Notes: generated from the sequence alone by a model not told the origin. Shown: positions 25,565 through 35,298, counted from the first letter of the stretch. The stretch is 64,000 bases of DNA from Mesorhizobium ciceri WSM4083 (GCF_000519305.1 NZ_JAFG01000005.1:62190-126189), one strand, 5' to 3'. A program made the numbers and translations.

Positions 25565-25945
25565 GTGACAGTAATTCAGCTATATCCCCCGATTGCGCTC
25601 GCCGCATTGGCGGGTTTCCTGTGGTTCATGGCGGCCTATCGGCTCTACAAGCGCGATTTGGTGCAGGGGCCCGGCGGCGAAAGCATCATTCAACACCTCT
25701 GGTACATCCTGCCTCTGGCGGTGGTTGCGCCGTATTTCTGGTGGGTCGGCCTCGATGCAAAGCTGACATCTTCGCTTCACATCTTCATGTGCACCATCGT
25801 TGGCTTGGCGTTCGGTGCGGTCCCGATCGGCATCTTCAATGCCGCCGTCTACGGACGCGACCACACCCGGCGCGCCCGTATTATCTGGGTTTCTGAGGTT
25901 GCGTTGCTCGTCGCCTTCCTGATTTGGGGTGCCGTCGCGCTCTAG
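25565..25945 (+). CDS. Multi-pass membrane protein, unknown
   Basis: 126-aa protein with hydrophobic segments near residues 5-24, 42-62, 68-92 and 106-125, hence three to four membrane passes. It starts at GTG 25565. It is convergent with the last late gene and overlaps its stop by 4 bases. No family recognised. As a plus-strand gene at the end of the late operon it has the position of a lysogenic-conversion gene. Confidence 0.6.
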   Translation: MTVIQLYPPIALAALAGFLWFMAAYRLYKRDLVQGPGGESIIQHLWYILPLAVVAPYFWWVGLDAKLTSSLHIFMCTIVGLAFGAVPIGIFNAAVYGRDHTRRARIIWVSEVALLVAFLIWGAVAL

Positions 25946-28083
25946 CGCGGGATCTGGCTTCCGCCGCTCAACAGCAACGCCCGAGCAATGCTTTCGACCT
26001 GCTTCGGCTGAACCTTGGAGCCTCGCCCCGCGTTCATCAGCGCGTCGAGAACCGCACTCTGTTGCTGCCCGCCTGTCAGGGTGCGTGCCATGTCAGCAAT
26101 CGCCTTGTCGTTGCCGCCGTTGCGCAGAGCCTCAATCACTTTTTCGCCCGTGCGAATGCCGGCCGCGCGAACCGCTCCACGCGCGCCTCCAGCAATGAAA
26201 CCTTCCCGCACGCCAAAGCCGGCAGGCTGTCCGGTGATCGCTTCGCGGGCGGCGGCTCGTGCTGCTGTTTCAGAATTGCGTGTGACGATATTCGAGGTGT
26301 CAGCAAACAGCCGTTCGCGGTCGAGCAGATCAAGTACCTTTTCAGTCTTTTCCTTGCCCCAAAGCGTCGACAGGCGAGCCCTGTTCCAATCACCTTCGCC
26401 CTTGATGATTTCCTGCAACGCCACGCGGTCGTTTGCCTTGGTGCCAACGATGCGTTCAATTTCGGCACGCGCACCCTCCCTGAGGCGAAGCGGGACAGCG
26501 GACGGCCCAATCTGAAGGCCTTGCGGCAGCGCGCCGTGGCGAACCTCGTCCGCCAGTTCATCGGGGCGGGGCGCTTCCCGGCCGCTTGAAAGCACTGTTT
26601 GGCCTCGCTGAACGGCCTCCTTCTGCCGGGCCAGCTCGGAATATTTCGCGTCAACTTCCTTGATGCCCGGAACCGTCGCCGCCAATTCATCATCGACCGC
26701 TTGCCGCGCCGTTTGCAGAGCATTCAATGCGTCTGGGTTCGCTTCCGTCTTTATCTTGCCGTCGATCGCGTGCCGGGTGTTCAAAAGCGTCTCTGCATCC
26801 GTTACCAGGCCGCCTGGAACGGGCTGGCCATTTACACGGGCGCGTGTGATCTCTTCAGGGGTTGGCACGTAGTCCAGCATCCTACGTATCTGCTGGATGC
26901 TCCGTTGCGCATCTCCCCGCAAGGTCTGTGCGTCGCGGTCCAGATATCGGGCAATCGGCAACGTGTCGACCGGACCAGCATCGCGCAAGGCCTCTCGATA
27001 CTCCGGCTGTAGCCGCGTTTGGTTCTGGTCCGCCCGGACGATGATGCGTGACGGCGTAGGAGCCTCGCCAAGCGTATCGTTCAGCGCGGAGCGGATACGC
27101 CAATTCGCGTCAGCGTCACGCGCTCCGATAGCGCCCCGAACGATGGCTTTGCCTTCACCAGGCGTTGCCGCGATGGCGCCGGCAGTGTGGCGGAGGTTTG
27201 GACCGAGATCCATCATCATAGCGTCGTCGCCGAGTTTCGACAGCGCTGCCGGGTCCACAGCATCCTGCCGCACGGCATCAGCCAAAACCTTTGTCGCGCT
27301 CTTGTCGAGCCCGAGAGCCCGCGCCACCGCTCCAATTTTCACATTGTCCACGACAGCTTTGACGCCCTTGCCAATCACCGGACCAAGCATCGAGCCGGCC
27401 AGGCCACCACCCAGCCCAATCAGCCCGCCTTTGCGAATTTCGTTCGGGTCGCCGCCAGAGCGAACCGCCGAATCTGCGGCATTGATGAGACTGCCCGAGG
27501 CACCGCTTGCGAGAATGCCGGGCGCGGTAGCCAGCCCGACGCCAAAGACTTCTGGAGCAGCCAGCATCGCCGGAACGGTACCCGCGACAGCTCCAGCGAC
27601 ATTACCAGCGGTACGGGCGTGGGGATGCGCCGCGCGGCTTCCGTCAACCATCTCCTGCATCTGGCCGTGAACCTGTGAATACGGCTCACCCGAGATCAAA
27701 GAGCCCAGACCGGCGGCGCTGGCCGTCTGAGCCTTGTCGAGTGCCGGCCCAAGTATCGGAACGCCCTCCATCGTCGATGTAAGCGACGTTCCGCCCGCAC
27801 CCATATCCATGGGGGCATAGGCAGGAACGCCGGCCGGCTGGCCTGTAGTCGGATCGATGCCAGCGCTCGCGCGCTTCGCTTCTGGTGACAGAGAAGCGTT
27901 TGCCTTTGCCCGCTCGATGCCGGCCTTTGCGGCATCAGACAGGCCAGTTGCCGGCGTGGCAGGCGCGGCGGCCGGCAGAGACTTCGCAATCTCTTCAACT
28001 GCCGCGTTCTGTTGCTCGGGCGTCATCGACAGAAAGGCGTCGTCTACCTTGACCTTTTGGCCCTGGATGTTGAGCGTTGCCAT
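25942..28083 (-). CDS. Large virion/ejection-type protein
   Basis: 713-aa protein, last gene of the late region. The N-terminus is MATLNIQGQKVKVDDAFLSMTPEQQNAAVEEIAKSL, an opening shared by many podovirus internal or ejection proteins. The middle has long Gly/Ala-rich hydrophobic stretches (residues about 155-240) that could insert into membrane, and the C-terminal half is helical. With the upstream lysozyme-domain protein it fits the set of proteins ejected ahead of DNA in short-tailed phages. Its start overlaps the preceding stop by one base. Confidence 0.7.
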   Translation of the reverse strand: MATLNIQGQKVKVDDAFLSMTPEQQNAAVEEIAKSLPAAAPATPATGLSDAAKAGIERAKANASLSPEAKRASAGIDPTTGQPAGVPAYAPMDMGAGGTSLTSTMEGVPILGPALDKAQTASAAGLGSLISGEPYSQVHGQMQEMVDGSRAAHPHARTAGNVAGAVAGTVPAMLAAPEVFGVGLATAPGILASGASGSLINAADSAVRSGGDPNEIRKGGLIGLGGGLAGSMLGPVIGKGVKAVVDNVKIGAVARALGLDKSATKVLADAVRQDAVDPAALSKLGDDAMMMDLGPNLRHTAGAIAATPGEGKAIVRGAIGARDADANWRIRSALNDTLGEAPTPSRIIVRADQNQTRLQPEYREALRDAGPVDTLPIARYLDRDAQTLRGDAQRSIQQIRRMLDYVPTPEEITRARVNGQPVPGGLVTDAETLLNTRHAIDGKIKTEANPDALNALQTARQAVDDELAATVPGIKEVDAKYSELARQKEAVQRGQTVLSSGREAPRPDELADEVRHGALPQGLQIGPSAVPLRLREGARAEIERIVGTKANDRVALQEIIKGEGDWNRARLSTLWGKEKTEKVLDLLDRERLFADTSNIVTRNSETAARAAAREAITGQPAGFGVREGFIAGGARGAVRAAGIRTGEKVIEALRNGGNDKAIADMARTLTGGQQQSAVLDALMNAGRGSKVQPKQVESIARALLLSGGSQIPR

Positions 28084-30383
28084 CAGGGTTCAATGCTCCA
28101 TTTCAAGCCGTTGCTCGTCGTGCCGGCGCCGGTCGGTTCCGCAGCCGGCGCATCGCCGCCGCCGCGACTGCTCCTGATGGCGTCGACCATCGCACGGACG
28201 CGCGCCAGCTTGTCGTTCACCGATTCCTTCGCCTCGCCGGGCTTGGGCGTCAGGATAGAGGCTTGGTTTTCCACTTCGGCCGGCGCCGCTGTGGCACCGG
28301 ACACGCTGTAGAGGTAGGACGCGATGATGGTCTTCAGCGAGTTCGAAGCGCGCTGATAGTCCGGCGATTTCAGATAGTCCGCTCCATAGTCCGAACCGTG
28401 CGGCACGGCTGAAAGCGCCTGATCCGACAGGTTTGACAAGGCCGAGAAATTGTCTTCGACAATCTTCAGCTCGGGCGCGACCACGGAATACAGCTTGGCG
28501 TCTCGCTGCTGCTGCTCGTTCGGCGGCTTCGACTTCGGACCGGTCAACGGCACAATGCCCGCGTTCGGGGTTGGAGACTGGTTTTCCGCGCGCGGGCTCG
28601 TTGGCGCAACCGGCGCCGGGGCAGCGGCCGGAGGAGCTTGCAGAGGCGCTGGCGCGGCTGGCACTTGCGCCGGAGCAGCAGGACCAGCGGCCGGCGGCGT
28701 GATGGGCTGAGGCGCCTGTCCCGGCATCTGTGCGACGATGCCGGAAGGCGTCAGGAACATCATTTCTCCATTGGGGCCGGTGATGGTCTTGCCGGCCGCT
28801 ATCTGGGCCGCCTGTTCCTGTGTCACCTTGTTGTTGTTCACCAGCCAGTTGAGCGCCTGGGCGTCGACTGCATTTCCCTTGAACATGTTCCCTTGGCCGC
28901 CGCCGGTCGATGCCGAGACAGCCTTCGTTGCTCCTGTGCGCTTGTTATACAGCGTGCCGTCGTCAAGCTTCTCCCAATCGGTCTGCTGACCCGTATAGAC
29001 GGCCTGATGGGTCTTCGGATCTACAAGTGAACCGCCAACCTCAATGAGCTTGTCCTGGTCGGCTTGCATCTTGCGCTCGTCGAGATCGAGCCTCGCCTTT
29101 TCGGCCGGCGTCATCTGCGGATTGCGCAGCCGTTCCGTCTCGATCCGGGTTTTCTCCATATCGAGCCGGTTCTTCTCCATCTCCAATTGCGTGGCCGGGT
29201 CGGCCTCGGCCATCTTCTGTTTCAACAGGATGCCAACCACACCACGCTGTTGTTCGGAAAGCCGGGGATCTGTCGCCGCCTGCATGAGCTGCTGAACGGT
29301 TGGACCGCCGCCCGCAACCTGAACGCCTTGCGGGCCAGTAGGCGCCGGACCAGGACCGCCGGCAAGCACAGGTCCCGCCTGCGGGATACCGCCACCATCA
29401 GCGGCACGCGGCGACTGGACGACCCGAGGGGCAGGCGTGGGCACGGGAGCGCCGGACAGAGCCTGTGCGGGCGTCTGCTGCGGCACAGGGGCGGCAGGAG
29501 CAACAAGGGCATTGGTGACCGCGCTGCCGGGCGCGGTGGACATACCAGCGGCAGGGTCGAGGCTCGCCACTTGCACCGGGTCCGAGGGGGAGCCGCTGAA
29601 CTGCGATGCGAAGGAATTGGCTAGAGCAATACGCCGACCAGCCTCGCCGCCCGGCCGGTCATAGCCGGCGAATTTCCAGGCGTTGTTCATCGCCTGCTGC
29701 GCTTCAGCCGGTGTCTTGGCGGCGTTCAACCGGTCGATCAGGCCGGGATCTTCCTGGAGGAAGTACGCAGCCTGAAGCTGTGGCGACGGCCGATCAGGAT
29801 CACCGCCGTTGTCAGCGGCGAATTTCTTCATATTGGCCAGACGTTCGGCGCGCCACGACATGATACCGCCAGCCGCGCCGGCCTGTCCGCTTTCGCTCGG
29901 ATCGGACCACGATCGAAAAGCATTGCCGGGCGAAAACCCGCTTTCCGCCTTTCCGGTGGCCGCGACCGCCGCCAAAGCGTTCGGATTGGTGATCTTGCCT
30001 TTCACGGTATCCATGAAACCGGCATAGATATCGTTTCCAGACAGGTCAGGAGCCGGACCAGCCGAGCCGCCGAGGCCGGGGGACGTTACCGAAGTCTCGG
30101 CTGGTACTGATGCCGCCGACTTGGCGTCTGTCGGACCGCCGGAGCCGAACAGCGCCGAAAACACGCTGTCGCCGCCCTTGCGCCAGTCCGCTTCCGCCCT
30201 GTTGGCCTTGCCGTTGGCCATACGGTAGCCAAGAGCCTCGCCGATGGCAGAAAGGCCCTGCCCCACTGTCTTGGGTGCCACAGGGCCGCGAAGGGCGTCC
30301 GCGATGGCGCGAAGTCGCGCGAGTTCTTCCGGCGTCTGGACGCCCGTGTCTCCGCCAAAGATGAAAGCCGGCTGTGCGGTCAT
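28083..30383 (-). CDS. Virion protein with phage tail-lysozyme-like domain
   Basis: 766-aa protein. Residues about 95-240 resemble the phage tail lysozyme domain (IYAGFMDTVKGKITNPNALAAVAATGKAESGFSPGN ... GIMSWRAERLANM), with a likely catalytic Glu in GKAESGF. A Pro/Ala-rich linker, a charged coiled coil (residues about 395-450: EKNRLDMEKTRIETERLRN) and a further Pro-rich region follow. A muramidase in the virion would open the cell wall for DNA entry. It is followed by, and coupled to, the other ejection-type protein; its start overlaps the upstream gene by 4 bases. Confidence 0.78.
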   Translation of the reverse strand: MTAQPAFIFGGDTGVQTPEELARLRAIADALRGPVAPKTVGQGLSAIGEALGYRMANGKANRAEADWRKGGDSVFSALFGSGGPTDAKSAASVPAETSVTSPGLGGSAGPAPDLSGNDIYAGFMDTVKGKITNPNALAAVAATGKAESGFSPGNAFRSWSDPSESGQAGAAGGIMSWRAERLANMKKFAADNGGDPDRPSPQLQAAYFLQEDPGLIDRLNAAKTPAEAQQAMNNAWKFAGYDRPGGEAGRRIALANSFASQFSGSPSDPVQVASLDPAAGMSTAPGSAVTNALVAPAAPVPQQTPAQALSGAPVPTPAPRVVQSPRAADGGGIPQAGPVLAGGPGPAPTGPQGVQVAGGGPTVQQLMQAATDPRLSEQQRGVVGILLKQKMAEADPATQLEMEKNRLDMEKTRIETERLRNPQMTPAEKARLDLDERKMQADQDKLIEVGGSLVDPKTHQAVYTGQQTDWEKLDDGTLYNKRTGATKAVSASTGGGQGNMFKGNAVDAQALNWLVNNNKVTQEQAAQIAAGKTITGPNGEMMFLTPSGIVAQMPGQAPQPITPPAAGPAAPAQVPAAPAPLQAPPAAAPAPVAPTSPRAENQSPTPNAGIVPLTGPKSKPPNEQQQRDAKLYSVVAPELKIVEDNFSALSNLSDQALSAVPHGSDYGADYLKSPDYQRASNSLKTIIASYLYSVSGATAAPAEVENQASILTPKPGEAKESVNDKLARVRAMVDAIRSSRGGGDAPAAEPTGAGTTSNGLKWSIEP

Positions 30384-31372
30384 GCGAATGCCCTCCCGTA
30401 GTCGACGGCATCGAAGCCGTTGACGGTCGTCACGGCATAGGGCCGATAGGCGCGAACCTCGTCGGCCATGACGCCGACCTGTTCACCACCGCCCCAAAGA
30501 TATTCGAACACGTACTTCGTCAGGCCGTTTGCGAAGGTGCCGATTGCGCGGATGTTCTTTTTCAGGCGGCGGTCAGAAAACTTGATCAGGTTCGCGCCCA
30601 GACCGAACAGGCCGCCCATCAAATCGCTGCTGCTGCTGGCGTCCTGCTGCCACTTCTGGAGCTGCTGATTGTAGTTGGTGTTGATCAGCCCCGCCGTGTC
30701 TGTGGTCGGGATGGTCGGCATGTTGGCGTTGACGAAGTTCGGCTGGCTGACCTGTGAGCCCGAGAGCAGCGCCGTCAGGTTGTTGATCGGGGCCGAATTC
30801 TGGGCCAAGGCCTCCTGCACCGCCTGCCCGCGACCGGACAGCAGCAACGAATTGTAGGCGTCGTTTTCTCCTTGGTCCTGGATGTTCTGCGCCTGGGCGT
30901 AGTTATCCGAACCGGGGCGAATGCCGCGATTGATCAAGTCGGCTTCGTTCGCCTGCCGGCGGGCATCGAGCGCGGGCTGAAGGCGCTTCATGCCGAGATC
31001 CATCAATCGACCTTCGGTCGCGTCATTGGATAGGTCGACCGGCTTGGCGAGCCAATCCTTCAGAAATGACGACTGGCCGGCCGCTAGCTCGCCCAGGTTC
31101 AGCTTTGCCTGGTCGGTCTGGTCCTTGATCGCCTGACCGGTTCCCGACAGCGTTTGCGTGGCTGTGTAGGTCGGGATGTCATAGGACTTGCCCGTGTAGG
31201 GATCATTCCATTTGTAGGTTCCCGTCTGTGAATAGTTCAGCGAGCCATCTGGCGTCACCTGGTTGACGTTGCCGAGGTTGGCATTCGCAATCGCGGTGCC
31301 GACGTTCGTTGCAGTCGACGCTGCAGAAGTCTCTTTCGGGTCGGGCGGTGCGGGAGCGTCTGGGGCACACAT
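30380..31372 (-). CDS. Virion protein with C-terminal S74 (intramolecular chaperone) domain
   Basis: 330-aa protein. Residues about 265-330 are the peptidase S74/ICA domain: SDRRLKKNI, with the Ser-Asp nucleophile pair and the Lys-Asn dyad, then EQVGVMADEVRAYRPYAV. Such domains trimerise, fold fibres or needles and then cut themselves off. The rest is helical and polar, with no beta-helix repeats, so it is not a classical fibre; in many podoviruses the equivalent gene sits beside the ejection proteins and may be a tail needle or knob. Overlaps the next gene by 4 bases. Confidence 0.78.
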   Translation of the reverse strand: MCAPDAPAPPDPKETSAASTATNVGTAIANANLGNVNQVTPDGSLNYSQTGTYKWNDPYTGKSYDIPTYTATQTLSGTGQAIKDQTDQAKLNLGELAAGQSSFLKDWLAKPVDLSNDATEGRLMDLGMKRLQPALDARRQANEADLINRGIRPGSDNYAQAQNIQDQGENDAYNSLLLSGRGQAVQEALAQNSAPINNLTALLSGSQVSQPNFVNANMPTIPTTDTAGLINTNYNQQLQKWQQDASSSSDLMGGLFGLGANLIKFSDRRLKKNIRAIGTFANGLTKYVFEYLWGGGEQVGVMADEVRAYRPYAVTTVNGFDAVDYGRAFA

Positions 31373-31384
31373 GGTCAGGGTCTC

Positions 31385-31843
31385 CTAGAGAAAATAGGTC
31401 ATGGCGATTGCCGACCGCTTGAAGCCCACGCGCTCGCACATCTTTGCAACGCGTAGATCGGTGGCGATGGTGACGTGCGCCCTGACGCAGCCGCGCGCTT
31501 TCAGTTCAGTCAGAATGTGCTTGGTGAACCGGCGGCCGATGCCGTTGCGGTGGTCCGGCCGCATGTAAATCGTGTCCTCCTGGGCGATCATCTCGGAATT
31601 GTGCATGTCCTGGGTGATCCAGATGAAAGCATACCCCACAGCCTCGCCATCGCCGGTCCTGACCAGAAAGCAGAGCAGATGCCCGGCGGAGCCGTAGACG
31701 TTCAGGCGCGGCTTGAATTCGCCGATCGCCATCCCTTCAGCGGCCATGCGAGCCTGCATCTCGCCATAGTGAGTGCGGCACATGGGCTCCAGCTCGGGCC
31801 ATGCTTCGTTGAAATTCTCGATGCTGATGGCGTAGTCAGACAA
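31385..31843 (-). CDS. GNAT-like acetyltransferase in structural operon
   Basis: 152-aa GNAT-fold protein (YMRPDHRNGIGRRFTKHILTELKARG is the acetyl-CoA loop; AKMCERVGFKRSAIAM the final strands). I start it at TTG 31843, since GGGAGG lies 5 bases before it; the ATG at 31870 has none. It overlaps the stop of the tail-hub gene by 8 bases. GNAT-like genes recur at this position in several podovirus groups. Its substrate, host or virion, is unknown. Confidence 0.78.
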   Translation of the reverse strand: MSDYAISIENFNEAWPELEPMCRTHYGEMQARMAAEGMAIGEFKPRLNVYGSAGHLLCFLVRTGDGEAVGYAFIWITQDMHNSEMIAQEDTIYMRPDHRNGIGRRFTKHILTELKARGCVRAHVTIATDLRVAKMCERVGFKRSAIAMTYFL

Positions 31844-33689
31844 CGACGCCTCCCGTTTCAAAGGTGACATCGAGCTGAACGAATTCGGTGACTGGGCGCT
31901 GGTTCAGGAACCCGGTGATTTGCAGTTGCGGCTGCATCACGTATCCGGTCTTGCCGATCGAGATCCATTGCCCGCCGCCGACCGATGCAACAGGCTGGGC
32001 CTGGTCCCACTTCGCGACATCCCACAGACCCGAATCCCATAGCTCCGCCGTGCCGCCATCTGCTGCCGGAGGGGCGGGCGGCAGGCTGACGGAATAGTTG
32101 ACCGAGAAAGAGATTTTCGGGTTGTAAGGCGTGGCACTGAGAAAGGTCGGGCGCGCCTGGTGAACGGTCTTCAAGCCGCCCAGAGACTTCATGTGATCCG
32201 GGTTGCCGACATAGGTATAGTAAATCGGCAAGCCGTTATCGTTGCCCGCAATCTCGCCCTCGAAAACCGTGCCGTCATTGGTGCCGAAATAGAGGCGGCT
32301 GTCATGCAGTTCGATGCAGCGCGTGGCCCAGCCGACGAACTTGCACCAGGCCCCGGTTTCGAGGTTGACAACGAACGACCAAGCTTCTTGTCCGTCCGCC
32401 GTGACCGGCAACGCGACAATCGCATAGTTCATGTCCGGCCATTTGATGATTTCCCACGGCAGCGACAGCCGGCGAGCAGCCTCGCGCTTCCAATCCGGTT
32501 CGATGTTCCTAGAAATGGCAGCAAGCGACAGTGCAGCCGCATCCTTGTTGATCGCCGCAGAGATCGGAACGAGGCCTTCCTTCGTTGCAACGATCAGGTC
32601 GCCGCCAGCTCGCATGGTGCCGCGCTTGCCCATCGGGTCCGTGAGGTCGTAGCGGCCGACAAGGTTCCATTCCGCCGCAGTGGCACCAGCGGGGTTTGAT
32701 CCTTCGAAAATTGCCGCCTCGCCTTCCGTGGTGACGAACACGCATTTGTCGTCGATGCCGTCGCCAGCATCGAGGGACCACGTAGCGCCGAAGAGCAGCG
32801 AGCCGCCGCGTTGGAAAATGCCCGACAGGTTCAGCGAGCCCAAGGCGCCCGTCACGCTGTCCACCCCGAGATAGCGGGCGCGCATCGTTCCGACTTCGAT
32901 GAAGAACAGCCTGTTCCGATAGAGCCAGACGTGAGAGAGGGCGGAAGTCGCCACGCCGGTAATCGCGGCGGTGATCTGCACCACGCCGCTCGGAATGTCC
33001 GCTTTCGCCGAGCCTGCGACCGAGCCGGTGACAGTCTCGTTGTCCTGAAACGTCCCAGTGATGCTCTGGATGTAGAGCGAGCCGGTGGCGCCATTGTCGA
33101 TCGACTTGACGACAGTCGCGGTCGCGCCGCTGGTGCCGCCCGTGATCGTCTGGCCAGTCACATAGTTGACGGTCTGGGTGTCGAAGTTCAGCCGGTATGT
33201 GGGCAAGCCATTGACGGCCGACCAGTCGAACGTTGAGCTGTAAAGCTGGAGAAAATCGGTTCCGTTGACCGCCACCACGAACGAGCCGCCGGAGGTGGTG
33301 AAATTCACATAGGAATAGTAGCCGGAAGTCTGGCCCGAGACGGAGGCAGCGGGCGGCACGGTTGGTGATGCCGGCGCCGTGACATCACGGATGGTGGTCG
33401 CATCGCAAGCCCAAATCTTCTTCGTGCCGCCAGCATTGTACGTGATGAAGCTTTCAACCGGGACGGAGCCGATCGTGGCGCGCTTTACCGAGCCGCCGCG
33501 CATGCTGATGCCGGTAGAGGTCGGAAGGAAGTTTTCGAGCGTCTGGGCCGAAAACGGCTTGGATTTCACAAGGCTCTGATTGGTCACCCAGCCGGCGACA
33601 GGCGCGCCAAAGGTGTACGGCTGGGCCTTAGCCGCAGCCGGGACCGGAACAGCCTTGCGGCGGCCGGGGAAGCGCTCGCCAAGCCTCAC
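31836..33689 (-). CDS. Tail hub/stabilisation protein (P22 gp10- or T7 gp12-like)
   Basis: 617-aa beta-rich protein. The segment SHVWLYRNRLFFIEVGTMRARYLG is characteristic of podovirus tail-tube or stabilisation proteins, which form a beta-propeller plug below the adaptor. The GTG at 33689 overlaps the adaptor stop (GTGA) and follows AGGTG, so it is chosen over an ATG 27 bases further up. The adaptor gene precedes it, as in P22 (gp4-gp10) and T7 (gp11-gp12). Confidence 0.75.
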   Translation of the reverse strand: MRLGERFPGRRKAVPVPAAAKAQPYTFGAPVAGWVTNQSLVKSKPFSAQTLENFLPTSTGISMRGGSVKRATIGSVPVESFITYNAGGTKKIWACDATTIRDVTAPASPTVPPAASVSGQTSGYYSYVNFTTSGGSFVVAVNGTDFLQLYSSTFDWSAVNGLPTYRLNFDTQTVNYVTGQTITGGTSGATATVVKSIDNGATGSLYIQSITGTFQDNETVTGSVAGSAKADIPSGVVQITAAITGVATSALSHVWLYRNRLFFIEVGTMRARYLGVDSVTGALGSLNLSGIFQRGGSLLFGATWSLDAGDGIDDKCVFVTTEGEAAIFEGSNPAGATAAEWNLVGRYDLTDPMGKRGTMRAGGDLIVATKEGLVPISAAINKDAAALSLAAISRNIEPDWKREAARRLSLPWEIIKWPDMNYAIVALPVTADGQEAWSFVVNLETGAWCKFVGWATRCIELHDSRLYFGTNDGTVFEGEIAGNDNGLPIYYTYVGNPDHMKSLGGLKTVHQARPTFLSATPYNPKISFSVNYSVSLPPAPPAADGGTAELWDSGLWDVAKWDQAQPVASVGGGQWISIGKTGYVMQPQLQITGFLNQRPVTEFVQLDVTFETGGVVV

Positions 33690-34390
33690 GGGGCACCTGT
33701 GACAGTCCCAGGCCACGCGACATTGCGACCGCGCCAGCTAAGGGGCGGCTGGCCCGACACGACCGGCTTTGAACCGGGATCTTTGTCGATCATGCGGAGT
33801 TTCAGCGTTTCGAAGTCGTCTTGCGCCTGCTGATAGGCGAGGCCCTTATTCTGCTTCCACCGATAGATGATGGCGAGCTTCAGCAGTCGTTCCGAGAGCC
33901 TGAACGTGTCGGCATCTTCCGTGAAAGCCGGCTTCAGGGAATCGTTGCTCGCCTTTACAATCTCGTTTGAGACGTAAAAGAATTTCACCGTCTCGCTGCT
34001 GGCCATGACCGGCCATTGGTGAAACTGGTCACCGAAAATAATCCAGTAGCCGTTCACCGTGGCGATCGGCGTCACCTGAAGCTCAATCCACTGATCCGGG
34101 CTGGTCAGATGGTTCGTTGCCCACAACCACCGGGACGACCAGAGCGACGATGTTTGCTGCATCCGCTCATAGTCGTCCGGAAGATCGAAATCAGCCGTGG
34201 TGCCGTCACCCGTGAAGGTCTTCAGCACCAGCAGCTTTTGCCAGTCGTAGGCGTCGACGATTTCCGACGCCATCACGTTGGCAAGTTCCTGCATCTCAAC
34301 CATTTCTCGATTGGTGGCGCCATAGACCAGCGTCGGCACGTCCATGCCGAGTACGGTCGCTGCACCCTTCACCACATCGACAATGGACAT
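33686..34390 (-). CDS. Head-tail adaptor-like protein (P22 gp4/T7 gp11-like)
   Basis: 234-aa, mainly helical protein (EMVEMQELANVMASEIVDAYDWQKL ... DFDLPDDYERMQQ ... FRLSERLLKLAIIYRWKQNKG). The LPxDYxRM motif and the RLLKxAIIYRWKxxKG segment are typical of phage tail-tubular-protein-A-like adaptors, a ring between portal and tail hub. It starts in a TGATG overlap with the preceding gene. Confidence 0.75.
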   Translation of the reverse strand: MSIVDVVKGAATVLGMDVPTLVYGATNREMVEMQELANVMASEIVDAYDWQKLLVLKTFTGDGTTADFDLPDDYERMQQTSSLWSSRWLWATNHLTSPDQWIELQVTPIATVNGYWIIFGDQFHQWPVMASSETVKFFYVSNEIVKASNDSLKPAFTEDADTFRLSERLLKLAIIYRWKQNKGLAYQQAQDDFETLKLRMIDKDPGSKPVVSGQPPLSWRGRNVAWPGTVTGAP

Positions 34391-35073
34391 CAGGCGGCGT
34401 CCTTGGCTTTCGCCTTGGGCTGGGTCCGCTCTTCAAGCAGCGCTTCCATTGCGGCCATTCTTTCGACCATGGCCGCGTTCTGCTCCGCCATCTGTTCAAT
34501 GATGGCGTCCTTCTGGGCCTCGCGCTCGGACGCCTTGGCCGCGTCCGTGTTCTCGAGGAACAGCTTTGCCTGCTTTCGCATCTCACGCATGTTCGGCAGA
34601 CGAACCTTGTCCATCTGGCCTTCCTGAAGGTCGCGGACTTCTTCTACCGTACGGATGCCGCACTGACGAAGCACTTCGGCCTGTTCGGGCGAGACGCCAG
34701 GCCACGCCGCCAGCGCCATGCCATTGACCGGGATATCCTGACCCTTCTTGAAAGCATCATAGGCTGGCTCAATCTGCATCCAGCGCGCCGTCATGAACTT
34801 CAGCTTTTCGCCGTCCTGGTCCTCGCCCATCTTCGACGGGTCAGGCAGCATCAGGCGAACGCGTTCCGTCGTCTTGGTGTTCATCGGCGAGTGCGAGGGG
34901 GAATAGGTCACCCAGTCCTCCGCCTGCCGCTCCAGTACGCGCCGGCCGCTGGCGTCGAGCTTGTAGCCCTTCAGGTCGCATTTCTCCGTCACCGGATCGC
35001 CTTTCACCGCCAACATCTCGTAGCTCGTCTTGAACCCCATCACGCGGATCATCGGGGCTTGGTTTTCGGACAT
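34390..35073 (-). CDS. Phage structural-region protein, unknown
   Basis: 227-aa soluble protein. The middle has a short helical hairpin-like region (WPGVSPEQAEVLRQCGIRTVEEVRDL), which resembles a helix-hairpin-helix-type fold of non-specific DNA binders. A coiled coil follows (AKASEREAQKDAIIEQMAEQNAAMVERMAAMEALLEE). The start at 35073 follows AGGAG at 8 bases; another ATG is 6 bases further up. A head-completion or DNA-end-binding role is only a guess. Confidence 0.6.
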   Translation of the reverse strand: MSENQAPMIRVMGFKTSYEMLAVKGDPVTEKCDLKGYKLDASGRRVLERQAEDWVTYSPSHSPMNTKTTERVRLMLPDPSKMGEDQDGEKLKFMTARWMQIEPAYDAFKKGQDIPVNGMALAAWPGVSPEQAEVLRQCGIRTVEEVRDLQEGQMDKVRLPNMREMRKQAKLFLENTDAAKASEREAQKDAIIEQMAEQNAAMVERMAAMEALLEERTQPKAKAKDAA

Positions 35074-35112
35074 GTGCATTGCTCCTGAAACGTAGCGGGC
35101 GCCGAAGCGCCC

Positions 35113-35298
35113 TTATTCGCTGATGAGGTCGCGGAGGTCGGGAAGCTCCGCCAAGATGGCGTCTGCCTGGTCCTCGTCGAATTCTGCTGCTTTGAAGGCT
35201 TCGGCCGCGCGAAGGCGCTCGCCACCGTTCCAAAGCTTCCTGATGTTCGTTACCGCGCCGGTATCGGCTGACGCGGCCTTTGCTTTCACTTTTGGCAT
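35113..35298 (-). CDS. Small phage structural-region protein
   Basis: 61-aa protein: a basic start (MPKVKAKAAS) then NIRKLWNGGERLRAAEAFKAAEFDEDQADAILAELPDLRDLI, a two-helix segment. AGGAG precedes the ATG by 8 bases, choosing it over a longer frame. It lies between the decoration-type gene and the 227-aa gene; no recognised family. Confidence 0.65.
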   Translation of the reverse strand: MPKVKAKAASADTGAVTNIRKLWNGGERLRAAEAFKAAEFDEDQADAILAELPDLRDLISE

